The notes: a model not told the origin generated them from the letters alone. DNA of 64,000 bases from Flavobacterium sp. (GCF_039595935.1 NZ_JBCNKR010000004.1:1589894-1653893), one strand, 5' to 3'. Positions 42,681 to 52,602 are shown, counted from the stretch's first letter. Numbers and translations: made by a program.

Positions 42681-43808
42681 ATGAGTAAACTTCCAAACGT
42701 AACCACAAGCATTTTTACGGTAATGTCTAAAATGGTAGCGGAATACAATGCGATAAATCTTTCTCAGGGATTTCCGAATTTTCCTGTTGATGAAAGATTA
42801 ACGGATATTGTGGCAAGATTAGCAAAGGAAAATGTACACCAATATACACCGATGGCAGGTTATCCGCCGTTGATGAATAAAATTGTAAAGCTGACTCAGG
42901 ATTCATACAACAGAACGATTAATCCTGATTTAGAACTTTTGGTTACCGCAGGCGCCACACAGGGAATTTTTACAACTATTCTAGCTTTAGTAAGAGAAAA
43001 TGACGAAGTAATTATTCTTGATCCGAGTTATGATTCTTACGAATCTCCTGTTTTACTTTGTAAAGCAAAACCAGTTCGAGTGGCTTTAAATGATGATTAT
43101 ACGTCAAATTGGGAAACCATCGAAAAGGCTTGTTCTGCAAAAAGCAGAATGATGATTATCAATAATCCCCATAATCCAACTGGAAAAATTTTAAACGAAG
43201 CTGATTTTCTTCAATTAGAAAAAATACTTTCAAAATATCCTGATATTATAGTTTTATCTGATGAAGTGTATGAATATATTACTTTTGAAGAAAAACATAT
43301 TTCGGCACATACCAAAAGCTTTCTTTTAGACCGCTGTGTTATGGTTTCTTCTTTCGGGAAATCATTTCATATTACGGGCTGGAAAATTGGCTACACTATT
43401 GCTCCTGAACATTTAATGAAAGAAATCAAAAAAGTGCACCAGTTTTTGGTTTTCAGCGTAAACAGCATTTCACAATTTGCTATCAACGAATATTTAGATG
43501 TTGTTGATGTAAATCTTTTGGGGAAATTCTATCAGGAAAAAAGAGATTATTTTCAAAAACTACTAAAAAACAGTCGTTTCGAATTAAAGCCCTGCGAAGG
43601 AACTTATTTTCAGGTAGCTTCTTATGCCAATATTTCAGATGAAGACGATGTAACTTTTTGCAAAAACCTCATTATTAATCATGGTGTTGCAGCCATCCCT
43701 ATTTCTACTTTTTATTCAGATCATAAAGATCAAAAACTGATACGTTTTTGCTTTGCTAAAGATGATTTCACTTTAGAGTCTGCTGCAAAAAAATTGTGCG
43801 AAATATAA
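42681..43808 (+). CDS. methionine/kynurenine-type aminotransferase
   Basis: A fold-type I PLP enzyme: INLSQGFPNFP, NNPHNPTGKI, LSDEVYEYI and the PLP lysine in SSFGKSFHITGWKIGY. The residue pattern fits the YbdL/KAT group, which transfers amino groups from methionine, aromatic residues or kynurenine. It is monocistronic, or weakly linked to the next SDR gene. Confidence 0.88.
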   Translation: MSKLPNVTTSIFTVMSKMVAEYNAINLSQGFPNFPVDERLTDIVARLAKENVHQYTPMAGYPPLMNKIVKLTQDSYNRTINPDLELLVTAGATQGIFTTILALVRENDEVIILDPSYDSYESPVLLCKAKPVRVALNDDYTSNWETIEKACSAKSRMMIINNPHNPTGKILNEADFLQLEKILSKYPDIIVLSDEVYEYITFEEKHISAHTKSFLLDRCVMVSSFGKSFHITGWKIGYTIAPEHLMKEIKKVHQFLVFSVNSISQFAINEYLDVVDVNLLGKFYQEKRDYFQKLLKNSRFELKPCEGTYFQVASYANISDEDDVTFCKNLIINHGVAAIPISTFYSDHKDQKLIRFCFAKDDFTLESAAKKLCEI

Positions 43809-43882
43809 ATTTTACCAAAAATTTATAACAATATTATGCACGCATCCTATTTTTTTAATTAATATTGTAAAAAAAGAAAAAT

Positions 43883-44764
43883 ATGAGCTATACAGATAAA
43901 ATGTTACGTGATGATGCTTTAAAAGGCAAAGTCATTGTAGTTACAGGCGGCGGAAGCGGTTTGGGAAAAGCTATGACAAAATATTTCTTAGAATTAGGAG
44001 CTCAGGTAGCGATTACTTCAAGAGATTTAGAAAAGCTAAAAACCACAGCAGCTGAGCTGGAAAGTGCAACTGGAGGAAAATGTTTACCTCTTCAATGTGA
44101 TGTTCGTCATTATGAAGAAGTAGAAAATATGCTTCAGGAAACTTTAAAAGTTTTCGGAAAAGTAGATGTTCTTTTAAACAATGCTGCCGGAAATTTTATT
44201 TCTCCAACTGAACGTTTATCTGCAAACGCATTTGACACTGTTATAGATATCGTACTTAAAGGTTCTAAAAACTGTACTCTGGCTTTTGGAAAACACTGGA
44301 TCGATACAAAACAAACATCGGCAACGATTTTAAATATTGTAACTACTTATGCCTGGACAGGATCTGCTTATGTTGTTCCTAGTGCTACAGCAAAAGCGGG
44401 AGTTTTGGCAATGACAAGAAGTCTTGCTGTTGAATGGGCAAAATACGGAATTCGATCTAATGCAATTGCTCCGGGACCATTCCCAACAAAAGGTGCATGG
44501 GACAGATTATTGCCGGGAGATCTTTCTGAAAAGTTTGATATGGCAAAAAAAGTGCCTTTGAAACGTGTTGGTGATCATCAGGAACTGGCAAATCTTGCTG
44601 CATATTTAGTATCTGATTTTTCATCTTACATAAATGGAGATGTTATTACAATTGACGGAGGAGAATGGCTGAAAGGTGCCGGACAATTTAATTTATTAGA
44701 AGCAATTCCGGAAGAACTTTGGGATCAGCTTGAAATGATGATAAAAGCAAAAAAGAATAAATAA
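43883..44764 (+). CDS. SDR oxidoreductase, 2,4-dienoyl-CoA reductase-like
   Basis: TGGGSGLGKAM cofactor motif, NNAAGNF, and a 293-aa length match peroxisomal-type 2,4-dienoyl-CoA reductases. The active-site region (ILNIVTTYAWTGSAYVVPSATAKAGV) has the usual Ser/Tyr residues shifted as in that subgroup (no YxxxK; Lys in ATAKAG). It may help degrade unsaturated fatty acids. Ends at a strong terminator. Confidence 0.85.
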   Translation: MSYTDKMLRDDALKGKVIVVTGGGSGLGKAMTKYFLELGAQVAITSRDLEKLKTTAAELESATGGKCLPLQCDVRHYEEVENMLQETLKVFGKVDVLLNNAAGNFISPTERLSANAFDTVIDIVLKGSKNCTLAFGKHWIDTKQTSATILNIVTTYAWTGSAYVVPSATAKAGVLAMTRSLAVEWAKYGIRSNAIAPGPFPTKGAWDRLLPGDLSEKFDMAKKVPLKRVGDHQELANLAAYLVSDFSSYINGDVITIDGGEWLKGAGQFNLLEAIPEELWDQLEMMIKAKKNK

Positions 44765-44817
44765 TTACAAGTGCTTACTAAATTCAGAATATTTTTTTAA
44801 AACTATACTGATTGCAC

Positions 44818-44852
44818 CAAATCCCGAAGGTTTACTTTCGGGATTTTTTTTA
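44818..44852 (+). terminator. rho-independent terminator
   Basis: AAATCCCGAA and TTCGGGATTT pair around GGTTTACT and are followed by a run of T. It follows the dienoyl-CoA-reductase-like gene. Confidence 0.9.
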
Positions 44853-44868
44853 TGTTTTTCAATATCTT

Positions 44869-44960
44869 TTTAACCATATAAGTAATATAAGTTCAGTTAA
44901 GTATTATTCTGTTTAAAGATCTTCTAGCTTAAATTTACTTATATTACTTATATGGTTAAA
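44869..44960. repeat. perfect 24-bp inverted repeat
   Basis: Bases 44869-44892 and 44937-44960 are exact reverse complements (core ACCATATAAGTAATATAAGT) with a 44-base interior. It lies between the terminator and the udk promoter, so it could be an operator pair, a hairpin or a mini-element. Confidence 0.9.
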
Positions 44961-44972
44961 TTACTTTAGATG

Positions 44973-45002
44973 TTTAGCAATTCAGTTAAATTATTATTTT
45001 TG
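44973..45002 (+). promoter_or_regulatory. udk promoter, TTTA-N18-TATTTTTG
   Basis: TTTA at 44973-44976 and TATTTTTG at 44995-45002, 18 bases apart, match the -33/-7 pattern. The transcript should start near 45009, about 20 bases before the ATG. Confidence 0.6.
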
Positions 45003-45029
45003 CCAAACAAATAATCAAACAAAAAAAAT

Positions 45030-45638
45030 ATGCTCATTATTGGACTTGCAGGAGGAACAGGAAGTGGAAAAACAACGGTAGTACACCAAATCATGAACGA
45101 ATTACCAGACACTGAAGTGGGTGTAATTTCTCAGGATTCTTACTATAAACAAACCGATAATTTATCGTTTGACGAAAGAGCATTAATTAATTTTGATCAC
45201 CCGCGTGCTATCGATTTTGAATTGTTAGTAAAACATCTTAAGGCATTAAAAGCCGGAGAAACAATCGATCAGCCGGTTTATTCTTTTATTCAGCATAACA
45301 GAACAGACGATACTGTTTCGACACATCCAAGAAAAGTAATGATTGTTGAAGGAATTTTAATTTTAACAAATCCGGAATTACGTGATATGTTTGACATTAA
45401 AATCTTTGTTCATGCAGATTCTGACGAAAGATTAATTCGTCGTTTAAAAAGAGATATTTCTGAACGCGGGCGTGATATCGACGAGGTTTTAAATCGTTAT
45501 CAAACTACCTTAAAACCTATGCATGAGCAATTTATCGAGCCATCAAAAGCTTTTGCCGATATTATTATCCCGAATGACAAATACAATACAGTAGCAATCG
45601 ACGTAGTTCGTGCTGTAATTAATCAGAGAATTTCATAA
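45030..45638 (+). CDS. udk: uridine kinase
   Basis: P-loop GLAGGTGSGKTTV, VISQDSYYK, NFDHPRAIDF and the lid RLKRDISERGRDID are the uridine/cytidine kinase signatures. It phosphorylates uridine and cytidine for nucleotide salvage. Length 202 is normal. It leads the udk-ftsB-mutA-mutB cluster, though a hairpin separates it from ftsB. Confidence 0.95.
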   Translation: MLIIGLAGGTGSGKTTVVHQIMNELPDTEVGVISQDSYYKQTDNLSFDERALINFDHPRAIDFELLVKHLKALKAGETIDQPVYSFIQHNRTDDTVSTHPRKVMIVEGILILTNPELRDMFDIKIFVHADSDERLIRRLKRDISERGRDIDEVLNRYQTTLKPMHEQFIEPSKAFADIIIPNDKYNTVAIDVVRAVINQRIS

Positions 45639-45680
45639 TTTTTATCGTAAATTTAAACCATAAAAAACAGGAGTTATTCG

Positions 45681-45728
45681 CGCTTTTGTCTTTATCCATT
45701 TAAACCAAGAAAAATAAAGACAAAAGCG
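45681..45728. repeat. perfect 15-bp inverted repeat
   Basis: CGCTTTTGTCTTTAT (45681-45695) and its complement (45714-45728) surround 18 bases. It lies between udk and ftsB with no T run after the stem. Confidence 0.8.
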
Positions 45729-45771
45729 GGATTAAAGAGTTTTATCATATTCAAAAGAAACATTCAGTTAT

Positions 45772-46104
45772 ATGAAATTTAAAAATCCGTATAAAGACAA
45801 AAAATGGTTTAAGCTTCTGGGCAATAAATATGTCTGGGTATTATCCTTTTTTGTAATATGGATGCTCTTTTTAGATAATTATTCCTATTTTGATCATCGT
45901 TTTTTAGATGAGCAGATTAACGAGTTAAAAGACAATAAAAAATATTATCAGGACGAAATAAAAAAAGATCAGGAACAGATCAAACAACTCAAAAATCCTG
46001 AACAAATAGAAAAATATGCTCGCGAAAAGTACTTTATGAAAAAAGACAGCGAAGACATTTATATCATTCATTTTGAAGGAGATACCATTCAAGACAAAGA
46101 ATAA
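45772..46104 (+). CDS. ftsB: septum formation initiator FtsB/DivIC-like
   Basis: A 110-aa type II membrane protein: one helix at about 21-37, then a coiled coil (DEQINELKDNKKYYQDEIKKDQEQIKQL) and the conserved PEQIEKYAREKYFMKKDSEDIYII. It joins FtsL and FtsQ homologues at the divisome. Only 15 bases separate it from mutA, so the two are co-transcribed. Confidence 0.9.
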   Translation: MKFKNPYKDKKWFKLLGNKYVWVLSFFVIWMLFLDNYSYFDHRFLDEQINELKDNKKYYQDEIKKDQEQIKQLKNPEQIEKYAREKYFMKKDSEDIYIIHFEGDTIQDKE

Positions 46105-46119
46105 AAACAAAAACACTCA

Positions 46120-47481
46120 ATGGCGACTAACTTATTCGAAGATTTTAATCCGATTTCATCCAAACAATGGAAACAAAAAATTCAGTTTGAATTAGATGGA
46201 GCCGATTATAACCAAACCGTTATTTGGAATTCTCCGGAAGATATTCAGGTAAAACCTTTTTATCACAGCGACGAATTTACCAAATCTGCTTCTGTACAAA
46301 CTCAGGCTTCAGAATTTAAAATCTGCCAAAATATATTTGTTCACGATATCGATAAATCGGTAAAAAGAGCAATAAATACTATTGAAAGAGGTGCTGAAAG
46401 TTTACGTTTTACTATTCAAAACGAAAATATAAACGTTCAAAATTTACTAGAAAATCTTCCTTTAGAAGGCAGAATTGTTTATTTTCATTTGAGTTTTCTC
46501 TCAATCGATTTCGTTAAAAAATTAGACAGTATTTCTGCACAGAAAAAAGCAACGTTTTATATCAATTTAGATCCAATTGGTTATTTAGCAAGAGAAGGAA
46601 ACTGGTTTACAACATCAGATAAAAACAATTTTGAAACAATCGATAAAATTTCAAAAGAAGTTAATCTTTCAATTTTAAGCATAGATTCTGGATTATACCA
46701 AAATGCCGGAGCTAATATTACCCAGCAGATAGCTTATAGTTTAGCACATGCTAATGAATATTTGAATCGTTTTGCTGATTTTTCAAAACCTATGGTTTTT
46801 CAAATATCTGTTGGAACAAATTACTTTTTTGAAATTGCCAAACTTCGTGCACTGCGAATGCTTTTCAAATTAATTGCTGCCGAATACAACCCTGATATAG
46901 ATTGTCATTTTCTGGTTACACCAACAAAACGCAATAAAACTATTTACGATTATAATGTCAATATGCTTCGCACTACAACCGAATGCATGTCGGCTATTTT
47001 AGGCGGTGCCGATGCTGTTGCCAATTTGCCTTATGACTCTTTGTATCATAAAGACAATGAATTTGGCGACCGAATTGCGCGCAATCAGCTTTTAGTTTTA
47101 AAACACGAAAGTTATTTTGATAAAGTTGATAATCCGGCAGACGGAAGTTATTACATTGAAAGTTTAACCATGCAGTTGGCAGAAAAAAGTTTGATTTTAT
47201 TCAAAGATATTGAAGCAAATGGCGGTTTCTTAAAACTTTTGAATGATGGAACTATTAAAAAGAAAATTCAGGAAAGTGCCAATAAAGAGCAGGAATTATT
47301 CGATTCTAAAAAAGAAATCTTGTTAGGCACTAATAAATATCCGAACAAAGAAGACAGAATGAAACATGATTTAGAATTGTTTCCTTTTGTAAAAATCAAA
47401 CCACGAAAAACATTAATTACGCCAATTATTGAAAAAAGATTAGCCGAAAAGTTGGAACAGGAAAGGCTGGAACAAGAATAA
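46120..47481 (+). CDS. mutA: methylmalonyl-CoA mutase small subunit
   Basis: Mutase barrel domain beginning LFEDFNPISSKQWKQKIQFELDGADYNQTVIW. It ends at residue 453 without the C-terminal cobalamin-binding domain that larger MutA proteins keep in degenerate form, and there is no DxHxxG. It is the non-catalytic partner of MutB in isomerising succinyl-CoA and methylmalonyl-CoA. It is one base away from a small membrane protein gene that separates it from mutB. Confidence 0.93.
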   Translation: MATNLFEDFNPISSKQWKQKIQFELDGADYNQTVIWNSPEDIQVKPFYHSDEFTKSASVQTQASEFKICQNIFVHDIDKSVKRAINTIERGAESLRFTIQNENINVQNLLENLPLEGRIVYFHLSFLSIDFVKKLDSISAQKKATFYINLDPIGYLAREGNWFTTSDKNNFETIDKISKEVNLSILSIDSGLYQNAGANITQQIAYSLAHANEYLNRFADFSKPMVFQISVGTNYFFEIAKLRALRMLFKLIAAEYNPDIDCHFLVTPTKRNKTIYDYNVNMLRTTTECMSAILGGADAVANLPYDSLYHKDNEFGDRIARNQLLVLKHESYFDKVDNPADGSYYIESLTMQLAEKSLILFKDIEANGGFLKLLNDGTIKKKIQESANKEQELFDSKKEILLGTNKYPNKEDRMKHDLELFPFVKIKPRKTLITPIIEKRLAEKLEQERLEQE

Positions 47482-47482
47482 A

Positions 47483-47689
47483 ATGGGATTTTATTTTATT
47501 GCTTTTTGGATATTATCATTAATTATGATCGTTACTTGTCTAATTTTTTTGACAATCGGAGTTACATATAAAAACTATAAAAAGATTTTTATTGGAATTA
47601 CAGCCATGGTGCTAGGAATATTGTTTTATTATTTACCATACTATTTAATAATGCATAGTATGATTAATTCGCTTAAAAACCTTCGTTAG
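47483..47689 (+). CDS. small membrane protein between mutA and mutB, 68 aa
   Basis: Two predicted membrane helices (about 3-27 and 36-57) joined by YKNYKKIF. No family is recognised. The start follows the mutA stop by one base, and the stop is 14 bases before mutB, so it is translated from the same mRNA. The coding pattern and spacing favour a real gene. Confidence 0.65.
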   Translation: MGFYFIAFWILSLIMIVTCLIFLTIGVTYKNYKKIFIGITAMVLGILFYYLPYYLIMHSMINSLKNLR

Positions 47690-47703
47690 TCATTCAACAT
47701 AAA

Positions 47704-49836
47704 ATGAGAAAAGACCTTAAACATATTAATCTTCAAAGTCAAAAGTCGAAAGTCGAAAGTCAAAAGTTAGACAATTCGACAGATAATTTTGCAACCGCCG
47801 AAGGAATCAAACTCAAAAAACAATATTCTGAAAAGGATATTGAAGATTTAGAGTTTTTGGATTTTGGAGCTGGCTTTACGCCTAATTTGCGTGGCCCATA
47901 TGCTACAATGTATGTTCGTCGTCCGTGGACAATTCGTCAATATGCCGGATTTTCGACTGCCGAAGAAAGTAATGCTTTTTACAGAAGAAATCTTGCGGCA
48001 GGTCAAAAAGGACTTTCCATTGCTTTTGATTTACCAACGCACCGCGGTTACGATTCAGATCATGAAAGAGTTGTGGGCGATGTTGGAAAAGCTGGAGTTG
48101 CCATTGATTCTGTTGAAGATATGAAAGTATTATTCGATCAGATTCCGCTTGACGAAATGTCAGTTTCAATGACTATGAACGGCGCCGTTTTACCCATTAT
48201 GGCTTTTTATATTGTGGCCGCCGAAGAACAAGGGGTTGAATTGAATAAACTTTCGGGTACGATTCAGAATGATATTTTAAAGGAATTCATGGTGCGTAAT
48301 ACTTACATTTATCCACCTGCTCCTTCGATGAAAATTATTGCGGATATTTTTGAATTTACGAGCAAAAAAATGCCAAAATTCAATTCGATCTCTATTTCGG
48401 GATATCATATGCAGGAAGCCGGAGCAACAGCCGATATTGAACTGGCTTATACTTTAGCAGATGGTTTAGAATATATCCGCACGGGATTATCAACCGGAAT
48501 GACAATTGATGATTTTGCTCCCCGCCTTTCTTTCTTTTGGGCCATCGGAATGAATCATTTTATGGAAATTGCTAAAATGCGTGCCGGACGAATGATTTGG
48601 GCAAAACTGATTCAGCAGTTTAATCCAAAAAGTGATAAATCATTAGCATTAAGAACACATTGCCAAACCAGTGGATGGAGTTTAACAGAACAAGATCCGT
48701 TTAATAATGTAGCCAGAACTTGTATTGAAGCGGCGGCTGCGGCATTTGGAGGAACACAGTCTCTGCATACCAACGCACTTGACGAAGCCATTGCCTTGCC
48801 AACTGATTTTTCAGCAAGAATTGCCCGAAACACTCAGATATTTTTACAAGAAGAAACTAAAATCACCAAAACTGTTGATCCTTGGGGCGGCAGTTATTAT
48901 GTTGAATCTTTGACCAATGAAATTTTAGAAAACACCTGGAAATTAATTGAAGAGGTTGAAGAGCTTGGCGGAATGACTAAAGCCATCGAAGCCGGAATTC
49001 CGAAACTTCGAATTGAAGAAGCGGCGGCGAGAAAACAAGCCAGAATCGACAGCGGACAGGATATTATTGTCGGCGTCAATAAATTTAGATTAGAAAAAGA
49101 AGATCCGCTTCATATTTTGGATGTTGACAACCAAATGGTTCGTAAACAGCAAATAGAACGTCTTGAAGATATTAAAGCAAAAAGAGATATTGAAAAAGTA
49201 AATCAATCACTGGAAAAATTAATTCATTGTGCCAAAACCGCAGAAGGTAATTTGTTAGAAATTGCCGTTGAAGCTGCCAGAAACAGAGCTACATTAGGCG
49301 AAATAAGTGACGCTCTGGAAACTGTTTTTGGGAGGTTTAAAGCACAAATTAAATCCTTTAGCGGTGTGTATAGTGCAGCAATAAAAAACGATGAGAATTT
49401 TGAAAAAGCAAAACAATTAGCAGATGCTTTTGCAAAACAAGAAGGAAGACGTCCAAGAATTATGATTGCCAAAATGGGGCAAGATGGTCATGACCGCGGC
49501 GCAAAAGTGGTAGCTACAGGTTATGCCGATGTTGGTTTTGATGTCGATATTGGTCCATTGTTTCAAACTCCGGCTGAAGCTGCAAAACAAGCTGTAGAAA
49601 ATGATGTTCATATTTTAGGGGTTTCGTCTCTTGCGGCTGGTCATAAAACTTTAGTTCCGCAGGTTATTGAAGAACTTAAAAAACATGGTCGTGATGATAT
49701 TATGGTAATTGTTGGCGGTGTAATTCCCGCACAAGACTATCAATTTTTATTTGATGCCGGAGCGGCAGCAATTTTTGGTCCCGGCACTAAAATTAGCGAA
49801 ACTGCAATTCAGATTCTCGAAATATTAATTGACTAA
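47704..49836 (+). CDS. mutB: methylmalonyl-CoA mutase large subunit
   Basis: The catalytic TIM barrel ([42 protein letters not shown]) is followed by the cobalamin-binding domain with base-off motif DGHDRG (594-599) and GGVIPAQDY. It uses adenosylcobalamin for succinyl-CoA/methylmalonyl-CoA interconversion. Residues about 11-23 ([11 protein letters not shown]) come from a repeat of the AAAGTC word and look inserted between the conserved MRKDLK start and the barrel. Ends at a strong terminator. Its chaperone MeaB is at the beginning of this window. Confidence 0.96.
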   Translation: MRKDLKHINLQSQKSKVESQKLDNSTDNFATAEGIKLKKQYSEKDIEDLEFLDFGAGFTPNLRGPYATMYVRRPWTIRQYAGFSTAEESNAFYRRNLAAGQKGLSIAFDLPTHRGYDSDHERVVGDVGKAGVAIDSVEDMKVLFDQIPLDEMSVSMTMNGAVLPIMAFYIVAAEEQGVELNKLSGTIQNDILKEFMVRNTYIYPPAPSMKIIADIFEFTSKKMPKFNSISISGYHMQEAGATADIELAYTLADGLEYIRTGLSTGMTIDDFAPRLSFFWAIGMNHFMEIAKMRAGRMIWAKLIQQFNPKSDKSLALRTHCQTSGWSLTEQDPFNNVARTCIEAAAAAFGGTQSLHTNALDEAIALPTDFSARIARNTQIFLQEETKITKTVDPWGGSYYVESLTNEILENTWKLIEEVEELGGMTKAIEAGIPKLRIEEAAARKQARIDSGQDIIVGVNKFRLEKEDPLHILDVDNQMVRKQQIERLEDIKAKRDIEKVNQSLEKLIHCAKTAEGNLLEIAVEAARNRATLGEISDALETVFGRFKAQIKSFSGVYSAAIKNDENFEKAKQLADAFAKQEGRRPRIMIAKMGQDGHDRGAKVVATGYADVGFDVDIGPLFQTPAEAAKQAVENDVHILGVSSLAAGHKTLVPQVIEELKKHGRDDIMVIVGGVIPAQDYQFLFDAGAAAIFGPGTKISETAIQILEILID
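47734..47769 (+). repeat. AAAGTC word repeat inside mutB
   Basis: CAAAGTCAAAAGTCGAAAGT and the following GAAAGTCAAAAGT contain four or five AAAGTC/AAAAGT words in the mutB reading frame, resembling the intergenic word repeats of this genome. Confidence 0.8.
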
Positions 49837-49845
49837 ATAGAGTTC

Positions 49846-49882
49846 AAAAAAAATCCCGATTCTTAGATCGGGATTTTTTTTA
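49846..49882. terminator. bidirectional terminator between mutB and the muramidase-like gene
   Basis: AAAATCCCGAT and ATCGGGATTTT pair around TCTTAG with A and T tracts on both sides. It serves the convergent genes ending at 49836 and 49887. Confidence 0.92.
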
Positions 49883-49886
49883 ATTG

Positions 49887-50531
49887 TTAATCATTTATTG
49901 TCGCATTGTTGTCTGCTTCAATAAACGAAAGGTCATAGCCTGCAAAATCACGCATATAACTTTTTAATGAAGTTCCGAAAGCATCTCTAAAATGCCTGTT
50001 TCCTCCGTTCTTAAAAAAGTTTTTTACAGATCCTGCACCTCCAAGATGGGCAGCTGCTAAAATACCAGATTCAGTAATTTCAACACCATTAATCACTTTT
50101 CCTTCGTACTTTCTGATTTCATTGCGCAAAATCCATTTGTTTTTGGATAATAATGCAACAAAAGCTTTTTCCTGTAAAGCAGGATCTTTTAGAAAGTCTT
50201 TGTCATTTCTGACTCCGATAGCTCTTAAGGCTTTTGAACCAAATTGATATTTTCCCATGTAACCCAGTGAATTTACCATTCGGTATTTCCCCTGAGATTC
50301 TTTAAAAGCAACTGCTTCTTTAAAACCGATAAGATGATTTCCTGTGTATGGGGCGTTTAGATTTACTTTAGGATAGTCATCCTCTTCTAAAGATGGATAA
50401 ATGTATTCTGATCCATCTGTTTTTTCTGTTAGAAACCACGGTTTGGTTTCGACACTAAAGGGTTTAAAACCCAAACTTAAAAATGTAATAATTACGATTA
50501 AACTCGCATAAAAATACCACTTCTTTATCAT
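49887..50531 (-). CDS. lysozyme-like peptidoglycan hydrolase candidate
   Basis: An N-terminal signal anchor (about 5-23) precedes a domain with FKEAVAFKESQGKYRMVNSLGYMGKYQFGSKALRAIG and ILAAAHLGGAGSVKNFF. These resemble the Glu-Ser catalytic region and the AxHxxGxGxV motif of lytic transglycosylases and phage-type lysozymes, with the first Glu in FKES as the likely acid. It would cut peptidoglycan in the periplasm. The exact family was not pinned down. Confidence 0.7.
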   Translation of the reverse strand: MIKKWYFYASLIVIITFLSLGFKPFSVETKPWFLTEKTDGSEYIYPSLEEDDYPKVNLNAPYTGNHLIGFKEAVAFKESQGKYRMVNSLGYMGKYQFGSKALRAIGVRNDKDFLKDPALQEKAFVALLSKNKWILRNEIRKYEGKVINGVEITESGILAAAHLGGAGSVKNFFKNGGNRHFRDAFGTSLKSYMRDFAGYDLSFIEADNNATIND

Positions 50532-50631
50532 AAATTGTTTTTCTTCAAATCGCTGTCACCTTTTTGAAATTTCTACGGATGCAAAGGTAACGAAAAACAA
50601 AAAAATCTGATAATCAACAATTTAAGCAAAA

Positions 50632-51549
50632 TCAAAAATATAGAGCATGTGCCTTAAAGCCTTTATTGGCGGAGTATTCGAGAGTTGGCGCCGGAATTTT
50701 TATTGTGTTAAAAACAGAAAAAACTGTTTTCAAAAAATGCGATTTTGTGTCAATTTTAGCTAAATTTACATCAAAAGAAAGAAAAAACTTACGATATATT
50801 TCTGGATTTTCTGCAAAATTTAAATTTTGATCGTGAACATTTCCAGACAACATACCTTCGGCTCCATATCCAAAAGCAACATTAAACCATTTCGGAATCT
50901 TGGTTTCTTTTGCAAAAGAGTGAAGATTTACAGAAAGCCAATAAGTTTGTCCGTTATAGTCTTTTAAAATTTTCTCATTGAGCGATTTCCCTAAAGCATC
51001 TGGGCGAATATCAGCGTATTTTGTAGTATGGAAAGAAAATTTTGGAATAATACGTTGTTCTTTCCACAATAATTCCTGCGAAACATATAGTGCAGTTCCG
51101 GTAGCATTTGCAATTACATCTCCAGAAGACGCTCCCCATTCTGATGAATATCCATCTAAAACTTCTACTGCAGTTAAAAAAGCAAAACCTAAACCTGCCC
51201 CATAAATCAATTGCGTTTTTTGATCTGCACCGCTCCAGTTTAGCATTTCGGCACCAAATCTTCCTAAATGATACGAAGAATACATGTGACCTACTTTATC
51301 CATTTGAAGCCATTCATTATTATCATTTATAAAATGAAATTTAGATCGTGGATAATCAGCATACCATAATTGATTTAACCCCAATAAAGTAGCAGAAGCC
51401 AAAGCGGTTTCGGTTACAATTACTGCATTTTGTCTTTTTTTGTTTAAAGTATCTGACGGAGTTAAAAAGCTTTCAATCTTATTTTGAGAAAAAGATTGAA
51501 AGCTTGATATAAATAAAACCGAAAAAAAAAGGTATTCTTTTAAATTCAA
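50632..51549 (-). CDS. DUF2279 family envelope protein
   Basis: A signal peptide ends SFQSFSQ; the core has KFHFINDNNEWLQMDKVGHMYSSYHLGRFG and SSEWGASSGDVIANATGTALY, which match the DUF2279/YfiM-like set of short helices with conserved Asp, Lys, His and Glu. Likely periplasmic or outer-membrane associated; function unknown. Its start is 2 bases after the mltG stop, in the same direction. Confidence 0.8.
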   Translation of the reverse strand: MNLKEYLFFSVLFISSFQSFSQNKIESFLTPSDTLNKKRQNAVIVTETALASATLLGLNQLWYADYPRSKFHFINDNNEWLQMDKVGHMYSSYHLGRFGAEMLNWSGADQKTQLIYGAGLGFAFLTAVEVLDGYSSEWGASSGDVIANATGTALYVSQELLWKEQRIIPKFSFHTTKYADIRPDALGKSLNEKILKDYNGQTYWLSVNLHSFAKETKIPKWFNVAFGYGAEGMLSGNVHDQNLNFAENPEIYRKFFLSFDVNLAKIDTKSHFLKTVFSVFNTIKIPAPTLEYSANKGFKAHALYF

Positions 51550-51551
51550 AA

Positions 51552-52592
51552 CTATCTTGTTACGCCCTGACTAGCAATCCAGTCTGAATATCTTTTTGCA
51601 TTTTTTGTATGTTCTGCATAATTTGAAGCAAACTCATGATAACCAAAACGGTCAACACTGGCACAGAAATAGATATAATCATTCTTTTCCGGGTTTAAAA
51701 CTGCTTCAAGAGCTGTAATATCAGCCATTGCAATTGGTCCTGGAGGAAGACCTATGTTTACATAAGTATTGTATGGCGATTTCATAATCAAGTCATTATA
51801 AAAAACTCTTTTTATAACCTGATCAAAATTATTGTCTCTTAATTTTAAAGCGTAAATCACAGTTGGATCTGCCTGCAATGGCATTTCTAAACGAAGACGG
51901 TTTAAATAAACTCCTGCAATACGTGGTCTTTCATCTTTTTTCACAGATTCTTTGTGAACAATTGAAGCTAAAATAGAAACCTGAACCGGAGTTAAACCTT
52001 GTTTTTTTGCTTGTTCAATTCTTTGCGGAGTCCAGAAATTATGATATTCTTTGATCATTTTATCGCGGAATTTTTCTGCAGATGTATTCCAATAAACTTC
52101 ATACGTATTTGGAATAAACATCGCAAAAACATTTTCTTCATTAAATCCGTTTTGAGCTAAAAATGTTGAATCTTTAAAAGCTTTCAATAAAGATGTACTG
52201 TCAGCTTCGATTTGAGAACCTACTCTTCCGGCAAAATTCTCCAAACGTTCCTGATTATTAAAAGCCAATTTTACCGGAACATTTGATCGCATTGCACGAA
52301 CTAAATCAATATTATTCATGCCTTTTTTAAGAAGAAAACGACCTGATTTTACATTTTCCGGATAACTTCTTTTACTTGCCACAAGTTCAAAGTTGTCGAA
52401 GTTTTTAATATAAGGTGCTAATATTTTTTTTACATCACTGTAGTCAGATCCTGTTGGAACATGAACGTATACTTCTTGTTCTTCAAATTTTGTATTGGAA
52501 CTAAAAATTCGGCTTATTAAAATAAAACCGTAGATCAGTAAAACAGAAATTACGGCTACAGCGGTTAGTGAGATGATTTTTTTTAATTTCAA
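51552..52592 (-). CDS. mltG: endolytic transglycosylase MltG
   Basis: One N-terminal membrane helix (about 7-27), a LysM-like subdomain, then the YceG catalytic domain with ILASIVHKES (catalytic Glu), RIAGVYLNRLRLEMPLQADPTVIYAL and NTYVNIGLPPGPIA. MltG cuts nascent peptidoglycan strands at the membrane. Length 346 is typical. It is the middle gene of a GNAT-mltG-DUF2279 run with gaps of 10 and 2 bases. Confidence 0.95.
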   Translation of the reverse strand: MKLKKIISLTAVAVISVLLIYGFILISRIFSSNTKFEEQEVYVHVPTGSDYSDVKKILAPYIKNFDNFELVASKRSYPENVKSGRFLLKKGMNNIDLVRAMRSNVPVKLAFNNQERLENFAGRVGSQIEADSTSLLKAFKDSTFLAQNGFNEENVFAMFIPNTYEVYWNTSAEKFRDKMIKEYHNFWTPQRIEQAKKQGLTPVQVSILASIVHKESVKKDERPRIAGVYLNRLRLEMPLQADPTVIYALKLRDNNFDQVIKRVFYNDLIMKSPYNTYVNIGLPPGPIAMADITALEAVLNPEKNDYIYFCASVDRFGYHEFASNYAEHTKNAKRYSDWIASQGVTR

Positions 52593-52602
52593 AGCTATTA
52601 GT

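Noticed and set aside
45639..47703. Cobalamin riboswitch ahead of mutA or mutB
   Set aside because: The gaps are too short and no B12-box-like sequence is present.
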